Shown in pieces: positions 35,590 through 43,839 of a DNA stretch of 64,000 nucleotides (positions are counted from its first letter, which is position 1; each line of letters begins with the position of its first letter). The translations under genes and the position numbers were made by a program. The notes below the pieces were generated by a model. It ran no database searches. It worked only from the letters and a program-made list of their open reading frames with translations, and was not told the origin of the DNA. This DNA comes from Mycobacterium sp. GA-0227b. Lineage in GTDB: Bacteria; Actinomycetota; Actinomycetes; Mycobacteriales; Mycobacteriaceae. Location: positions 50,147-114,146 of the forward strand of contig NZ_LQIK01000008.1 of assembly GCF_001499855.1 (NCBI RefSeq), in the 5' to 3' direction.

Positions 35590-36039
35590 ATGTCCGACAT
35601 TCGGTTGCCGTGGTGGCTGAAGTACGTCAACAAGGTGATGATCGGCCTGCAGAAGCTGGGCATTCTCGGCGAGAAGGGGCCCGTCGTACTGTCCGTTCCA
35701 GGCCGGAAAACCGGCAAGCGGCGGATGACCCCGGTCACGCCGATGGTCGTCGACGGACACCGTTACGTGGTCGGCGGAGTGCCCGGCTCCGACTGGGCCG
35801 CCAACGTCAGGGCGGCCGGCGAGGCCACGTTGCACATCGGCCGCCGCAGCGAACGGGTGCGGATGGTGGAGATGCCCGTCGAGGAGGCGCGACCGCTGCT
35901 GCGGGAATTCCCGGTCAAGGTGCCCACCGGCGTCGACTTCATCAAGAACGCCGGACTGGTCACCGGGCCTGACCCCGACGAGTTCGAGGCACTCGCCGGT
36001 CGGTGTCCCGTGTTCCGCATGGATAAGGTAATCCAGTGA
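35590..36039 (+). CDS. Nitroreductase/deazaflavin-dependent (Ddn-like, DUF385) protein, paralogue
   Basis: 149 residues from MSDIRLPWWLKYVNKVMIGL. It shares VVLSVPGRKTGKRRMTPVTP and DWAANVRAAGEATLHIG with the preceding gene, from which it is separated by 10 bp. The pair looks like a tandem duplication. The stop overlaps the GTG start of menB (GTGA), so it is translated with MenB. F420H2-dependent reduction is the known chemistry of the family; the substrate is not known. Confidence 0.86.
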   Translation: MSDIRLPWWLKYVNKVMIGLQKLGILGEKGPVVLSVPGRKTGKRRMTPVTPMVVDGHRYVVGGVPGSDWAANVRAAGEATLHIGRRSERVRMVEMPVEEARPLLREFPVKVPTGVDFIKNAGLVTGPDPDEFEALAGRCPVFRMDKVIQ

Positions 36040-36947
36040 GCGCCAACCCATTCGATCCGACCCTGTGGCAACCCGTCGACGGCTTCGGGTTGACCGACAT
36101 CACGTACCACCGCCACGTCGTCGACGGCGTGAAGCAGCCCACGGTGCGTGTCGCGTTCGACCGGCCGGAGGTGCGCAACGCGTTTCGCCCGCACACCGTC
36201 GACGAGCTGTACCGCGTGCTCGACCACGCGCGGATGTCGTCGGACGTCGGCGTCATCCTGTTGACCGGCAACGGGCCGTCGCCGAAGGACGGCGGCTGGG
36301 CGTTCTGCTCCGGCGGCGACCAACGCATCCGCGGCCGCAGCGGCTACCAGTACGCGTCGGGCGACACCGCCGAGACGGTCGATCCGGCGCGCGCTGGACG
36401 GCTGCACATCCTCGAAGTGCAGCGGCTGATCCGGTTCATGCCCAAACCGGTGATCTGCCTGGTCAACGGCTGGGCCGCCGGCGGCGGGCACAGCCTGCAC
36501 GTGACCTGCGACCTGACGCTGGCCAGCCGCGAACACGCCCGGTTCAAGCAGACCGACGCCGACGTCGGCAGCTTCGACGGCGGGTACGGCAGCGCGTATC
36601 TGGCCAAGCAGGTCGGCCAGAAGTTCGCCCGCGAGATCTTCTTCCTCGGTAGGCCGTATACCGCTGAGCAGATGCACGCGATGGGCGCGGTCAACGAGGT
36701 CGTCGACCATGCCGAGCTGGAGAACGTCGGGCTGGAATGGGCGGCGGCGATCAATGGCAAGTCGCCGCAAGCGATCCGGATGCTGAAGTACGCGTTCAAC
36801 CTCACCGACGATGGACTGGTGGGCCAGCAGTTGTTCGCCGGGGAGGCGACGCGGTTGGCCTACATGACCGACGAGGCGGTCGAGGGCCGCGACGCGTTCC
36901 TGGAGAAGCGCGACCCCGACTGGAGCGCGTTCCCGCGCTACTTCTAG
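36036..36947 (+). CDS. menB: 1,4-Dihydroxy-2-naphthoyl-CoA synthase MenB
   Basis: 303 residues from a GTG start in a GTGA overlap. It is a crotonase-fold enzyme with VRVAFDRPEVRNAFRPHTVD, the oxyanion hole GWAFCSGGDQRIRGR and VNGWAAGGGHSLHVTCDLTL, and the MenB hallmark DVGSFDGGYGSAYLAKQVGQ with catalytic Asp and Tyr. It ends DPDWSAFPRYF as in other MenB proteins. It cyclises o-succinylbenzoyl-CoA in menaquinone synthesis, downstream of MenC and MenE, which lie elsewhere in the window. Confidence 0.96.
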   Translation: MSANPFDPTLWQPVDGFGLTDITYHRHVVDGVKQPTVRVAFDRPEVRNAFRPHTVDELYRVLDHARMSSDVGVILLTGNGPSPKDGGWAFCSGGDQRIRGRSGYQYASGDTAETVDPARAGRLHILEVQRLIRFMPKPVICLVNGWAAGGGHSLHVTCDLTLASREHARFKQTDADVGSFDGGYGSAYLAKQVGQKFAREIFFLGRPYTAEQMHAMGAVNEVVDHAELENVGLEWAAAINGKSPQAIRMLKYAFNLTDDGLVGQQLFAGEATRLAYMTDEAVEGRDAFLEKRDPDWSAFPRYF

Positions 36948-36951
36948 CTGC

Positions 36952-37000
36952 GATTTCGGTGCTCAAACAGTCGCGACGCGATCGTTCGGACACCGAAATC
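36952..37000. repeat. Intergenic palindrome GATTTCGGTG...CACCGAAATC (element B)
   Basis: Perfect 10 bp arms flank a 29-base centre in the 73 bp gap after menB. The arm sequence recurs in element C at 44464, showing a repeated element rather than a chance hairpin. A terminator role is possible. Confidence 0.65.
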
Positions 37001-37020
37001 ACCCTTTAGACTCGCGGGTC

Positions 37021-37905
37021 GTGAGTAAGAACCCGCTGCGCCGGCTGGCCGACCAGCTGCTGCTGACCACCATGCGCCCGCCGATCGTCCCCGAACTGCT
37101 GCAGTTCCAGCCCGGCCGCGAAGTCGTCGACCTGCGAGGCAAGCGCATCCTGCTCACCGGCGCGTCGTCGGGCATCGGCGAGGCCGCCGCGGAGAAGTTC
37201 GCCCGCCGCGGCGCCACCGTGGTGGTGGCGGCGCGCCGCCAGGAGTTGCTCGACGCGCTGGTCGACCGGATCACCGACAACGGCGGCGACGCCTGGGCGC
37301 ATGCCTGTGATCTCTCGAACCTCGACGCGGTCGATGAGCTCGTCGCCAGGGTCACCGAGGAACTCGGCGGGGTGGACATCCTGATCAACAACGCGGGGCG
37401 CTCGATTCGCCGGCCGCTCGCCGACTCGCTGGAGCGCTGGCACGACGTCGAGCGCACCATGGCGCTGAACTACTACTCCCCGCTGCGGCTGATCCGCGGG
37501 CTGGCGCCCGGGATGCGCGAGCGGCGCAACGGCCACATCATCAACGTGTCGACGTGGGGTGTGCTGTCCGAGTCGTCGCCGTTGTTCGCGGTGTACAACG
37601 CGTCCAAGGCGGCGCTGACGGCGGTGAGCCGCGTCATCGAGACGGAGTGGAGCGGCGACGGAGTCCATTCGACGACGTTGTTCTACCCGCTGGTGCGCAC
37701 GCCGATGATCGCCCCCACCCGGGCCTACGACGGAGTCGCCGGATTGACCGCTTCCGAGGCCGCCGACTGGATGATCACCGCCGCGCGCACCCGACCCGTG
37801 CGCATCGCGCCGCGGATGGCCGTCACCGCCCAGGCCGTGAACAGCCTCGCGCCGGGTTTCGTCGACATGGTGATGAAACGGCAACGCGTCCAACCGAACT
37901 CCTGA
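37021..37905 (+). CDS. Short-chain dehydrogenase/reductase (Rv0547c homologue)
   Basis: 294 residues from a GTG start; the same length as I recall for Rv0547c. A ~40-residue N-terminal extension (LADQLLLTTMRPPIVPELLQ) precedes the Rossmann fold with RILLTGASSGIGEAAAEKFA, NNAG in ILINNAGRSIRRPL, catalytic Ser in IINVSTWGVLSES and Y-x3-K in FAVYNASKAALTAV. The C-terminal MVMKRQRVQPNS fits the Rv0547c group. The substrate is unknown; it precedes an acyl-CoA ligase by 1 bp, which suggests lipid metabolism. Confidence 0.92.
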   Translation: MSKNPLRRLADQLLLTTMRPPIVPELLQFQPGREVVDLRGKRILLTGASSGIGEAAAEKFARRGATVVVAARRQELLDALVDRITDNGGDAWAHACDLSNLDAVDELVARVTEELGGVDILINNAGRSIRRPLADSLERWHDVERTMALNYYSPLRLIRGLAPGMRERRNGHIINVSTWGVLSESSPLFAVYNASKAALTAVSRVIETEWSGDGVHSTTLFYPLVRTPMIAPTRAYDGVAGLTASEAADWMITAARTRPVRIAPRMAVTAQAVNSLAPGFVDMVMKRQRVQPNS

Positions 37906-37906
37906 G

Positions 37907-39448
37907 ATGCCACACCCCGACGTCGCGACCGTCGCCGACATCGCGCGTGTCTACGGCGCCGAACGCCCCGACGCGGTCGCGTTGGTCGCCGGTGACCGAA
38001 CCCTGACGTTCGCCGACCTCGACGAACGGTCCAACCGGGCGGCGCAGGCGTTCCGCGCGGCGGGTGTCGGGTTCGGCGACCGCGTCGCGTTCATCGAGAA
38101 GAACGGTATCGAGTTCTTCGAAGTCGTCTGCGCCCTGTCGAAACTCGGCGCGATCGTCGTACCGGTCAACTGGCGGCTGGCGCCTGCCGAGATGGCCCAC
38201 ATCATCGACGACGCCGATGCCCGCGTGGTGGTCGTGGGCACCGAGTTCTTCGGCCATGTCGAGGCGATCGAAAACCGGCTGGCGGCCGCCGTCGTCGCCG
38301 TTGGTGAACACCCTCGGTGGCCGCGGTTCGACGCCTGGCTCGCCGAGCATCCCACAGAAGACCCTTGCGTCACAACGCAACCCGACGACGTCGCGTTCCT
38401 GATGTACACGTCGGGAACGACCGGCGCGCCGAAGGGCGTGATGCTGACCAACGACAACTACTTCTGTAAGGCCACCGGTATCGCCGAGAAGTGGCGCTTC
38501 GACGCCGACAGTGTGAGCCTCGCCGTGATGCCGATGTTCCACATGGCGGGTTCGGGCTGGGCCCTGGTCGGTTTGTGTGAGGGGGCGCGCACCGTCGTGC
38601 TGCGCGACGTCGACCCGCCGGCTATCCTCGAAGCCGTTGGCCGACACGGTGTTACGAATATGCTGCTGGTGCCGGTCGTGATCCAGCGGCTGCTCGAGAC
38701 CCCTGGTGTCGAGAGGACGGATTTCACCAGCCTGCGCGCGATCGTCTACGGGGCATCACCGATCACCGACGACGTTCTGCTCAAGGCGCTCGAGCGGTTC
38801 GACTGTGACCTGCTGCAGGTGTACGGGCAGACCGAAACCACCGGCTCCATCACCCAACTCGACCGCCACGATCCCGAACTGCTGCGGTCGTGCGGCAAGC
38901 CGTTCCCGTGGGTTCAGGTGCGCATTGTCGACCCCGAAGGCCGCGACGTGCCCGTCGGCACCGTCGGTGAGCTGTGGACCCGCTCGCGGCAGAACATGCG
39001 CGGCTACTGGAACAACCCGGCCGCGACGGCCGCCACGCTCACCGACGACGGCTGGCTCAAGACCGGTGACGCCGGCTACCTCGACGGCGAGGGTTATGTG
39101 TTCCTGCATGACCGCGTCAAGGACATGATCGTCTCGGGTGGCGAGAACGTGTATCCCGCCGAGGTCGAGAACGTGCTGATGACCCATCCTGCGGTCGTTG
39201 ACGCCGCCGTGATCGGCGTTCCCGACCCGACTTGGGGTGAGGCGGTCAAAGCGATCGTCGTCCCCGCCTCGGGCGGCGGCCCCACCGAGTCCGAGCTGAT
39301 CGCCTATACGCGCGACCGACTCGCCGGGTTCAAGCTGCCCAAGTCGGTGTCGTTCGCCGAGGACCTGCCCCGCACCCCGAGCGGAAAGGTGCTCAAGCGG
39401 GCGCTGCGCGAACCGTACTGGGAAGGTGTCGGGCGGCGGATCGGCTGA
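37907..39448 (+). CDS. Fatty-acyl-CoA ligase (FadD family)
   Basis: 513 residues from MPHPDVATVADIARVYGAER. It is an ANL enzyme with P-loop YTSGTTGAPKGVML, acyl pocket YGASPITDDV and QVYGQTETTGS, hinge GWLKTGDAGYLDGEGYVFLH followed by DRVKDMIVSGGENVYPAEVE, and a terminal catalytic lysine in PRTPSGKVLKRALREPYW. It is related to but distinct from the ligases at 10894 and 31057. It starts 1 bp after the SDR gene, so the two form an operon; the substrate carboxylic acid cannot be read from sequence. Confidence 0.9.
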   Translation: MPHPDVATVADIARVYGAERPDAVALVAGDRTLTFADLDERSNRAAQAFRAAGVGFGDRVAFIEKNGIEFFEVVCALSKLGAIVVPVNWRLAPAEMAHIIDDADARVVVVGTEFFGHVEAIENRLAAAVVAVGEHPRWPRFDAWLAEHPTEDPCVTTQPDDVAFLMYTSGTTGAPKGVMLTNDNYFCKATGIAEKWRFDADSVSLAVMPMFHMAGSGWALVGLCEGARTVVLRDVDPPAILEAVGRHGVTNMLLVPVVIQRLLETPGVERTDFTSLRAIVYGASPITDDVLLKALERFDCDLLQVYGQTETTGSITQLDRHDPELLRSCGKPFPWVQVRIVDPEGRDVPVGTVGELWTRSRQNMRGYWNNPAATAATLTDDGWLKTGDAGYLDGEGYVFLHDRVKDMIVSGGENVYPAEVENVLMTHPAVVDAAVIGVPDPTWGEAVKAIVVPASGGGPTESELIAYTRDRLAGFKLPKSVSFAEDLPRTPSGKVLKRALREPYWEGVGRRIG

Positions 39449-39471
39449 CCCGGCGTGATAGACACGATGCC

Positions 39472-39843
39472 ATGGAGATTCTGGCCAGCCGGATGCTGAT
39501 TCGGCCGGCGGACTATCAGCGGTCGCTGGCGTTCTACCGCGACGAGCTGGGCTTGGCGATCGCCCGCGACTACGGTGCGGGCACCGTGTTCTACGCCGGG
39601 CAGTCGCTGATCGAACTCGCCGGCCACGGCGGACCGCGCGCGGGCGGCACGATGTGGTTGCAGGTCCGCGACGTCTACGCCACCGAGAAGGAGCTCTTGG
39701 GTCGGGGCGTGCCGATCACGCGGGAGGCTCGCCAGGAACCGTGGGGACTGCACGAGATGCATGTCAGCGATCCCGACGGTGTCCTGCTGATCTTCGTGCA
39801 GGTGCCCGAGACCCACCCGCTGCGTCGCGACTCCCGGCAGTAG
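39472..39843 (+). CDS. Glyoxalase/bleomycin-resistance superfamily protein (Rv0546c homologue)
   Basis: 123 residues with a vicinal-oxygen-chelate fold: strand-helix start RMLIRPADYQRSLAFYRDEL, then GTVFYAGQSLIELAG, and the second module DVYATEKELLGRG, WGLHEMHVSDPDGVLLIF. Likely metal ligands (Glu, His) lie in the second module. Its partner in M. tuberculosis sits between the SDR Rv0547c and pitA, as here. The substrate is unknown; a methylglyoxal-type role is not supported specifically. Confidence 0.85.
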   Translation: MEILASRMLIRPADYQRSLAFYRDELGLAIARDYGAGTVFYAGQSLIELAGHGGPRAGGTMWLQVRDVYATEKELLGRGVPITREARQEPWGLHEMHVSDPDGVLLIFVQVPETHPLRRDSRQ

Positions 39844-39847
39844 GGTC

Positions 39848-40168
39848 TCAGCGCGACGGGGCGGCCAACGGCCAGCCGACCGACGCCAACCGCGACGCAA
39901 CCTGGTGCATCTCTTCAGGATTCGGTTCCTGGGCGGTGACTCGGTGGATCGCGTCGCGGATCTCGCCTTCGGTCACGGTGTCGGCTGTGGCGCCCCTGAG
40001 CACGGTCTGCGCGGCGCTGACGACCTCGTCTTCGGTGAGCGACCGCTTCAGCAGGGCGAGTAGGGGGAAGTAATCCTTGGGCGGCACACCGTCCGGGTAG
40101 CCGCGACGCAGCCACGAAAGCACGTTGTCCAACACGTTGAGGTTCTCTGCCATGGTGTCGCCGTTCAT
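39848..40168 (-). CDS. DUF3349 protein of the pitA operon
   Basis: 106 residues from the ATG at 40168, whose ATGA overlaps the stop of the preceding gene. The core LSWLRRGYPDGVPPKDYFPL, LLKRSLTEDEVVSAAQTVL and SRLASVGWPL are the DUF3349 pattern, a helical bundle known from M. tuberculosis Rv0543c (the copy next to menE). A second copy (41927) precedes menE on the other strand. Function unknown; its position behind PitA suggests phosphate-linked use. Confidence 0.87.
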   Translation of the reverse strand: MNGDTMAENLNVLDNVLSWLRRGYPDGVPPKDYFPLLALLKRSLTEDEVVSAAQTVLRGATADTVTEGEIRDAIHRVTAQEPNPEEMHQVASRLASVGWPLAAPSR

Positions 40169-40449
40169 CTCTCGGGCATGAAGGGGAACAGGTCGATACC
40201 GGTGTGGTGGATGATGGTGGACCGGGTGATCCACAGCACCGCGGTGACGATCACCCACCCCACGAACACGAACAGCGCCACGCCAAGGTATTTCCGGCCC
40301 GGGTTGGGTGCGGTCACGGTGCCGTCGGCGGCCTCGTCACCCGATCCGCTGGAGAAGGCCACCAGTCCCGTCGCGAACAGCGCGGGCAGGCCCGCCCCCA
40401 GCACCAGCCCCACCACCAGCACCTTGAGGATGCTTTCCAGATAAGTCAT
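40165..40449 (-). CDS. Small membrane protein of the pitA operon (Rv0544c homologue)
   Basis: 94 residues from MTYLESILKVLVVGLVLGAG. It has two hydrophobic segments (about 5-32 and 55-78) with a polar linker (GSGDEAADGTVTAPN) and a His-His-containing end (STIIHHTGIDLFPFMPER). It starts 12 bp after pitA on the same strand and overlaps the DUF3349 gene by 4 bp. M. tuberculosis has the same gene beside pitA. Function unknown; a partner or regulator of PitA is inference. Confidence 0.86.
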   Translation of the reverse strand: MTYLESILKVLVVGLVLGAGLPALFATGLVAFSSGSGDEAADGTVTAPNPGRKYLGVALFVFVGWVIVTAVLWITRSTIIHHTGIDLFPFMPER

Positions 40450-40461
40450 CGAGTTCCTCCG

Positions 40462-41703
40462 CTACACCGTCGCCGCAGTCTTGATCTGCGTCTCGCGCAG
40501 TTCGGCGGGCACGACGGAGTTGGTGGCGTCGTCCCAGTCGGCGTTGACGTTGTTGTGGTCCACCTTTTGCTGCTGGGCCCGCCACCACATGTAGAACGAG
40601 AGCCCCACGAGCGCGAGGAAGATCAGGCTGTCACCGGCGAGGCCGGACCCGGTCAGCGTCTTCACACCGTGCGAAAGCCAGAACGAAAGCGCGCCAACGA
40701 ATCCCGCGGCAGGCAGCGTGATCAGCCACGCGGTGGCCATCCGGCCGGCCACCGCCCACCGGACGTCAGCGCCCGGCTTGCCGACGCCGCTGCCGAGGAT
40801 CGATCCGGTGGCGACGTGGGTGGTCGACAGCGCCATGCCGGCGGCGCTGGAGCTGAGAATGATTGCGGCCGAGGATGCTTCGGCGGCGAAGCCTTGCGGG
40901 GAGTCGATCTCCACAAGCCCCTTGCCCAAAGTGCGGATGACGCGCCAACCGCCGAGATAGGTGCCCAGGCCGATCGCGACCGCACAGCTGAAGATGACCC
41001 AGAACGGCAGGCCGTTCTCCTTGACGTCGCCGCTGAGGTGGCCGGTGGTGATGAGCGCGAGCGCGATGACGCCCATCGTCTTCTGCGCGTCGTTGGTGCC
41101 GTGCGACAGGGCGACCAGCGACGCGGTCGCGATCTGACCCCAGCGGAAGCCTTCGCGACGGCGACTCACCGCCACCTTGCGGGTGATCCGGTACACCAGC
41201 CAGGTGCCACACGCGGCCACCAGGCAGGCGATGACCGGCGCGGCGACCGCGGGGATCAGCACCTTCTGCGTGATGCCGCTCCAGTTGACGCCCGCGGTGC
41301 CGAGCGCGGCGAGGCCCGCACCGATCAGCCCGCCGAACAGCGCGTGCGACGAACTCGACGGGATGCCGAACAACCATGTCAGCAGGTTCCACAGGATCCC
41401 GCCGATCAGCCCGGCGAAAATGATCGTCAAACCCGTCGAGGCATCGATCGACGGCAGCAGAGCGCCGCTCGTGCCGTCCTGCACGTTGAGCACCGACGTG
41501 GTCACCGTGACCGCGACCTCCACCGAGAGGAACGCGCCGACGAGGTTGAGGACACCGGCCAACAGGACAGCGGTCTTGGGCTTGAGAGCACCGGTGGCAA
41601 TCGACGTCGCCATCGCATTGCCGGTGTCGTGGAAGCCGTTGGTGAAGTCGAATGCCAATGCGGTCGCGATCAACAGCACGAGGACGATCAGCTCGGTGCT
41701 CAC
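40462..41703 (-). CDS. pitA: Low-affinity phosphate transporter PitA
   Basis: 413 residues from a GTG start (MSTELIVLVLLIATALAFDF). The PiT-family signature NGFHDTGNAMATSIATGALK near the N-terminus is paired with the second copy SHGTNDAQKTMGVIALALIT, each carrying the GxNDxx motif (TNDAQKT, and HDTGNAM in the first). About ten hydrophobic helices are visible. It imports metal-phosphate by proton symport. A direct repeat resembling a PHO box lies about 95-117 bp upstream (41799-41820). Confidence 0.95.
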   Translation of the reverse strand: MSTELIVLVLLIATALAFDFTNGFHDTGNAMATSIATGALKPKTAVLLAGVLNLVGAFLSVEVAVTVTTSVLNVQDGTSGALLPSIDASTGLTIIFAGLIGGILWNLLTWLFGIPSSSSHALFGGLIGAGLAALGTAGVNWSGITQKVLIPAVAAPVIACLVAACGTWLVYRITRKVAVSRRREGFRWGQIATASLVALSHGTNDAQKTMGVIALALITTGHLSGDVKENGLPFWVIFSCAVAIGLGTYLGGWRVIRTLGKGLVEIDSPQGFAAEASSAAIILSSSAAGMALSTTHVATGSILGSGVGKPGADVRWAVAGRMATAWLITLPAAGFVGALSFWLSHGVKTLTGSGLAGDSLIFLALVGLSFYMWWRAQQQKVDHNNVNADWDDATNSVVPAELRETQIKTAATV

Positions 41704-41798
41704 GGCGCTAATTCTGCGGCCACGGCGGCCCTTTCGCCTAATTCATGGCCACTTTCGAGGGGCGTGTCGAGCAGGGAATTCGCCGTCCTGGGCAATCT

Positions 41799-41820
41799 GT
41801 TCATCGATTGTTAACCCGAT
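41799..41820. promoter_or_regulatory. Candidate PHO-box-like direct repeat
   Basis: GTTCATCGATT directly followed by GTTAACCCGAT gives two 11-nt units with the GTTnAYC core, the spacing seen in actinobacterial PHO boxes bound by PhoP/RegX3-type regulators. It lies in the divergent gap between pitA and DUF3349-menE. The identification is by eye; no phosphate regulator is encoded in the window. Confidence 0.35.
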
Positions 41821-41926
41821 GGCGGTCGGGTGTTAGCCGACGGCGTCGGACTCGACTTGTTCGGGCTCGCACTAGCATCATCCAATCGGCAGCGGGTAAA
41901 CCCGATGCGACACGCGGGAGGGCACA

Positions 41927-42229
41927 GTGACGAAGTTTCTGGCCAGAATTGTCGCGTGGATCACAGCGGGTTACCCCGAGGGGGTGCCCGGGCCGGACCG
42001 GGTGCCGCTGTTCTCGCTGCTGCGGCGACGGCTCACCGACGACGAGGTGCGGACCGTTGCGATGGAGTTGAAGCGGACGGGCGAGTTCGACGACGCCGAC
42101 ATCGGCGTGCTGATCACGTCGATCATCGACGCGCTGCCCACACCGGAGGATGTCGAGCGGGTGCGCCAGCGACTGGCGGTGCGGGGCTGGCCACTCGACG
42201 ACCCGCGCGATCCGGAGGACGACCCATAA
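41927..42229 (+). CDS. DUF3349 protein upstream of menE (Rv0543c homologue)
   Basis: 100 residues from a GTG start, same length as I recall for Rv0543c. It has the DUF3349 pattern IVAWITAGYPEGVPGPDRVP, LRRRLTDDEVRTVAMELK and QRLAVRGWPL. A second DUF3349 gene lies beyond pitA on the opposite strand, so the pitA block is flanked by two copies. The TAA stop falls in ATAA, where the menE start would be expected. Function unknown. Confidence 0.87.
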   Translation: MTKFLARIVAWITAGYPEGVPGPDRVPLFSLLRRRLTDDEVRTVAMELKRTGEFDDADIGVLITSIIDALPTPEDVERVRQRLAVRGWPLDDPRDPEDDP

Positions 42230-43404
42230 CCGTCCTGACCCCCGTCGCGGTCGGCTCGGGTACCGCGGCCCTGTCGCTCCTGCCCACGGTGCAGGAGATG
42301 CTCGCCGGACGCGCCAGCATCCTGCCGTTGCCCGCCGACAACGAACGCGAATCATCGCTGCTGTCAACGTCATTGCGTGCCGGCGCCGAGATAGACGACG
42401 ACGTCGCCGTCGTGGTCTCGACATCCGGCACGACCGGAACGCCCAAGGGGGCGATGCTGACCGCCGCGGCGTTGACCGCCAGCGCGGAGGCCACACACCA
42501 TCGGCTCGGCGGGCCGGGTCAATGGCTGCTCGCGCTGTCGGCGCATCACGTCGCCGGATTGCAGGTGCTGGTGCGTAGCGTGGTCGCTGGCACCACCCCG
42601 GTAGCAATCTCGCCGAGTTTTGCTGCGGATGAACTGGTTTCGGCAATAGCGGCGTTCGGACCCGGGCGGCGCTATGCCTCACTGGTGGCCGTGCAACTCG
42701 ACAAAGCGCTGCAGGATACGGCGGCGGCGGCCGCCTTGGCGAGCCTGGACGCCGTACTGGTCGGTGGCGGACCGATGCCCGCCCCACTCGCTGAAAAGGC
42801 CGTAGCAGCAGGTATTTCGGTGGTGCGGACGTACGGCATGAGTGAAACCGCCGGCGGGTGCGTGTACGACGGCGTGCCGCTGAACGGGGTACGGGTCCGG
42901 ATCGTCGACGGAGCCGCGCGGTCGGCGACATCAGACCCTGGCCGGATCGTTCTGGGCGGGGCGACGGTCGCGAAGGGCTACCGCAACCCGGTGGCTCCCG
43001 ACCCGTTCGCTGAAGCGGGCTGGTTTCGCACCGATGACGTTGGCGCCCTTGATGCCTCGGGACGGCTGACCGTGCTCGGCCGTGCGGACGACGCGATCAG
43101 CAGCGGCGGGCTGACCGTCATCCCGCAGGTAGTCGAGACCGCGGTGGGCGGGCATCCGGCGGTCGCCGAATGCGCAGTGTTCGGGGTGCCCGACGAGCGG
43201 TTGGGCCAGCGGGTGGCCGTGGCCGTGGTGCTCGCGCCCGGCTGCGACGCGCCCACGCTTGCCGAACTCCGCGGGCGCGTCGGGTTGACGCTGGACGTCA
43301 CGGCGGCGCCCCGCGAGGTTCACGTCGTCGACGAGTTGCCGCGGCGCGGCATCGGCAAGATCGACCGCCGGGCGCTTGCGGCCCGGTACTCCGTCCCGGA
43401 CTAG
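42226..43404 (+). CDS. menE: o-Succinylbenzoate-CoA ligase MenE, start codon unclear
   Basis: It is an ANL-family ligase with P-loop STSGTTGTPKGAML, acyl pocket YGMSETAGGCVYDG, hinge GWFRTDDVGALDASGRLTVL, GRADDAISSGGLTVIP and the catalytic lysine RRGIGKIDRRAL. Homologous N-terminal sequence (TVLTPVAVGSGTAALSLLP) begins right at 42226, where an ATG would form the usual overlap with the DUF3349 stop, but the codon is ATA. The first standard starts are GTG 42289 and ATG 42298, which give ~371 and ~368 residues, close to M. tuberculosis MenE. The enzyme converts o-succinylbenzoate to its CoA ester for MenB. Confidence 0.9.
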   Translation: MTVLTPVAVGSGTAALSLLPTVQEMLAGRASILPLPADNERESSLLSTSLRAGAEIDDDVAVVVSTSGTTGTPKGAMLTAAALTASAEATHHRLGGPGQWLLALSAHHVAGLQVLVRSVVAGTTPVAISPSFAADELVSAIAAFGPGRRYASLVAVQLDKALQDTAAAAALASLDAVLVGGGPMPAPLAEKAVAAGISVVRTYGMSETAGGCVYDGVPLNGVRVRIVDGAARSATSDPGRIVLGGATVAKGYRNPVAPDPFAEAGWFRTDDVGALDASGRLTVLGRADDAISSGGLTVIPQVVETAVGGHPAVAECAVFGVPDERLGQRVAVAVVLAPGCDAPTLAELRGRVGLTLDVTAAPREVHVVDELPRRGIGKIDRRALAARYSVPD

Positions 43405-43408
43405 GCGG

Positions 43409-43750
43409 TCACGGCGCGGGCTTGAGCGGATCGTGGCCGATAGTCATCAGCCGGTGCCGCCAGTTCTCCTGTCCCGCCGTGGGCTCGAGATCGTCACGGC
43501 GTTCGGCGTGGATGCGGTCGACCACCTTGCGCATCACGCGTTCATCCTCGTCGGTCAGGTCACCGCGCCGCTTCTGCAACACCTCCAGCACCGCGCGGCC
43601 GGTCTGCGTGCCGGCCTGGTCCGGCATCTCCTCGGAGTCCTCGCCGGCCGACCGTGTGCGCAACCAGTCCATCAGTTCCCGCGAGGTCATGTTCACCACC
43701 CGGTGGAACTCCTCCCAGAGTGCGGGGTCGACGTCGACATGATGGGCCAT
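43409..43750 (-). CDS. DUF3140 protein
   Basis: 113 residues from the ATG at 43750 (MAHHVDVDPALWEEF), chosen over an upstream in-frame start. The family pattern is FHRVVNMTSRELMDWLRT, TGRAVLEVLQKRRGDLTDED, then WRHRLMTIGHDPLKPAP. DUF3140 proteins are short, mostly actinobacterial, and sometimes encoded with DNA-repair or stress genes; their role is unknown. It converges on menE with a 4 bp gap and is divergent from the FMN-binding gene. Confidence 0.86.
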   Translation of the reverse strand: MAHHVDVDPALWEEFHRVVNMTSRELMDWLRTRSAGEDSEEMPDQAGTQTGRAVLEVLQKRRGDLTDEDERVMRKVVDRIHAERRDDLEPTAGQENWRHRLMTIGHDPLKPAP

Positions 43751-43839
43751 CACTCTCACCTCCGCGGATCGGCTACCCGGCGATCCGGGGAGCTAACCCG
43801 ATCCGATGGTGGGCGAGCATCATCGAGCATTATGAAGCG

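Noticed and set aside
40204..41814. 536-codon plus-strand frame opposite pitA
   Set aside because: PitA motifs are clear on the minus strand; the plus-strand product is low-complexity Arg/Asp/Gly.
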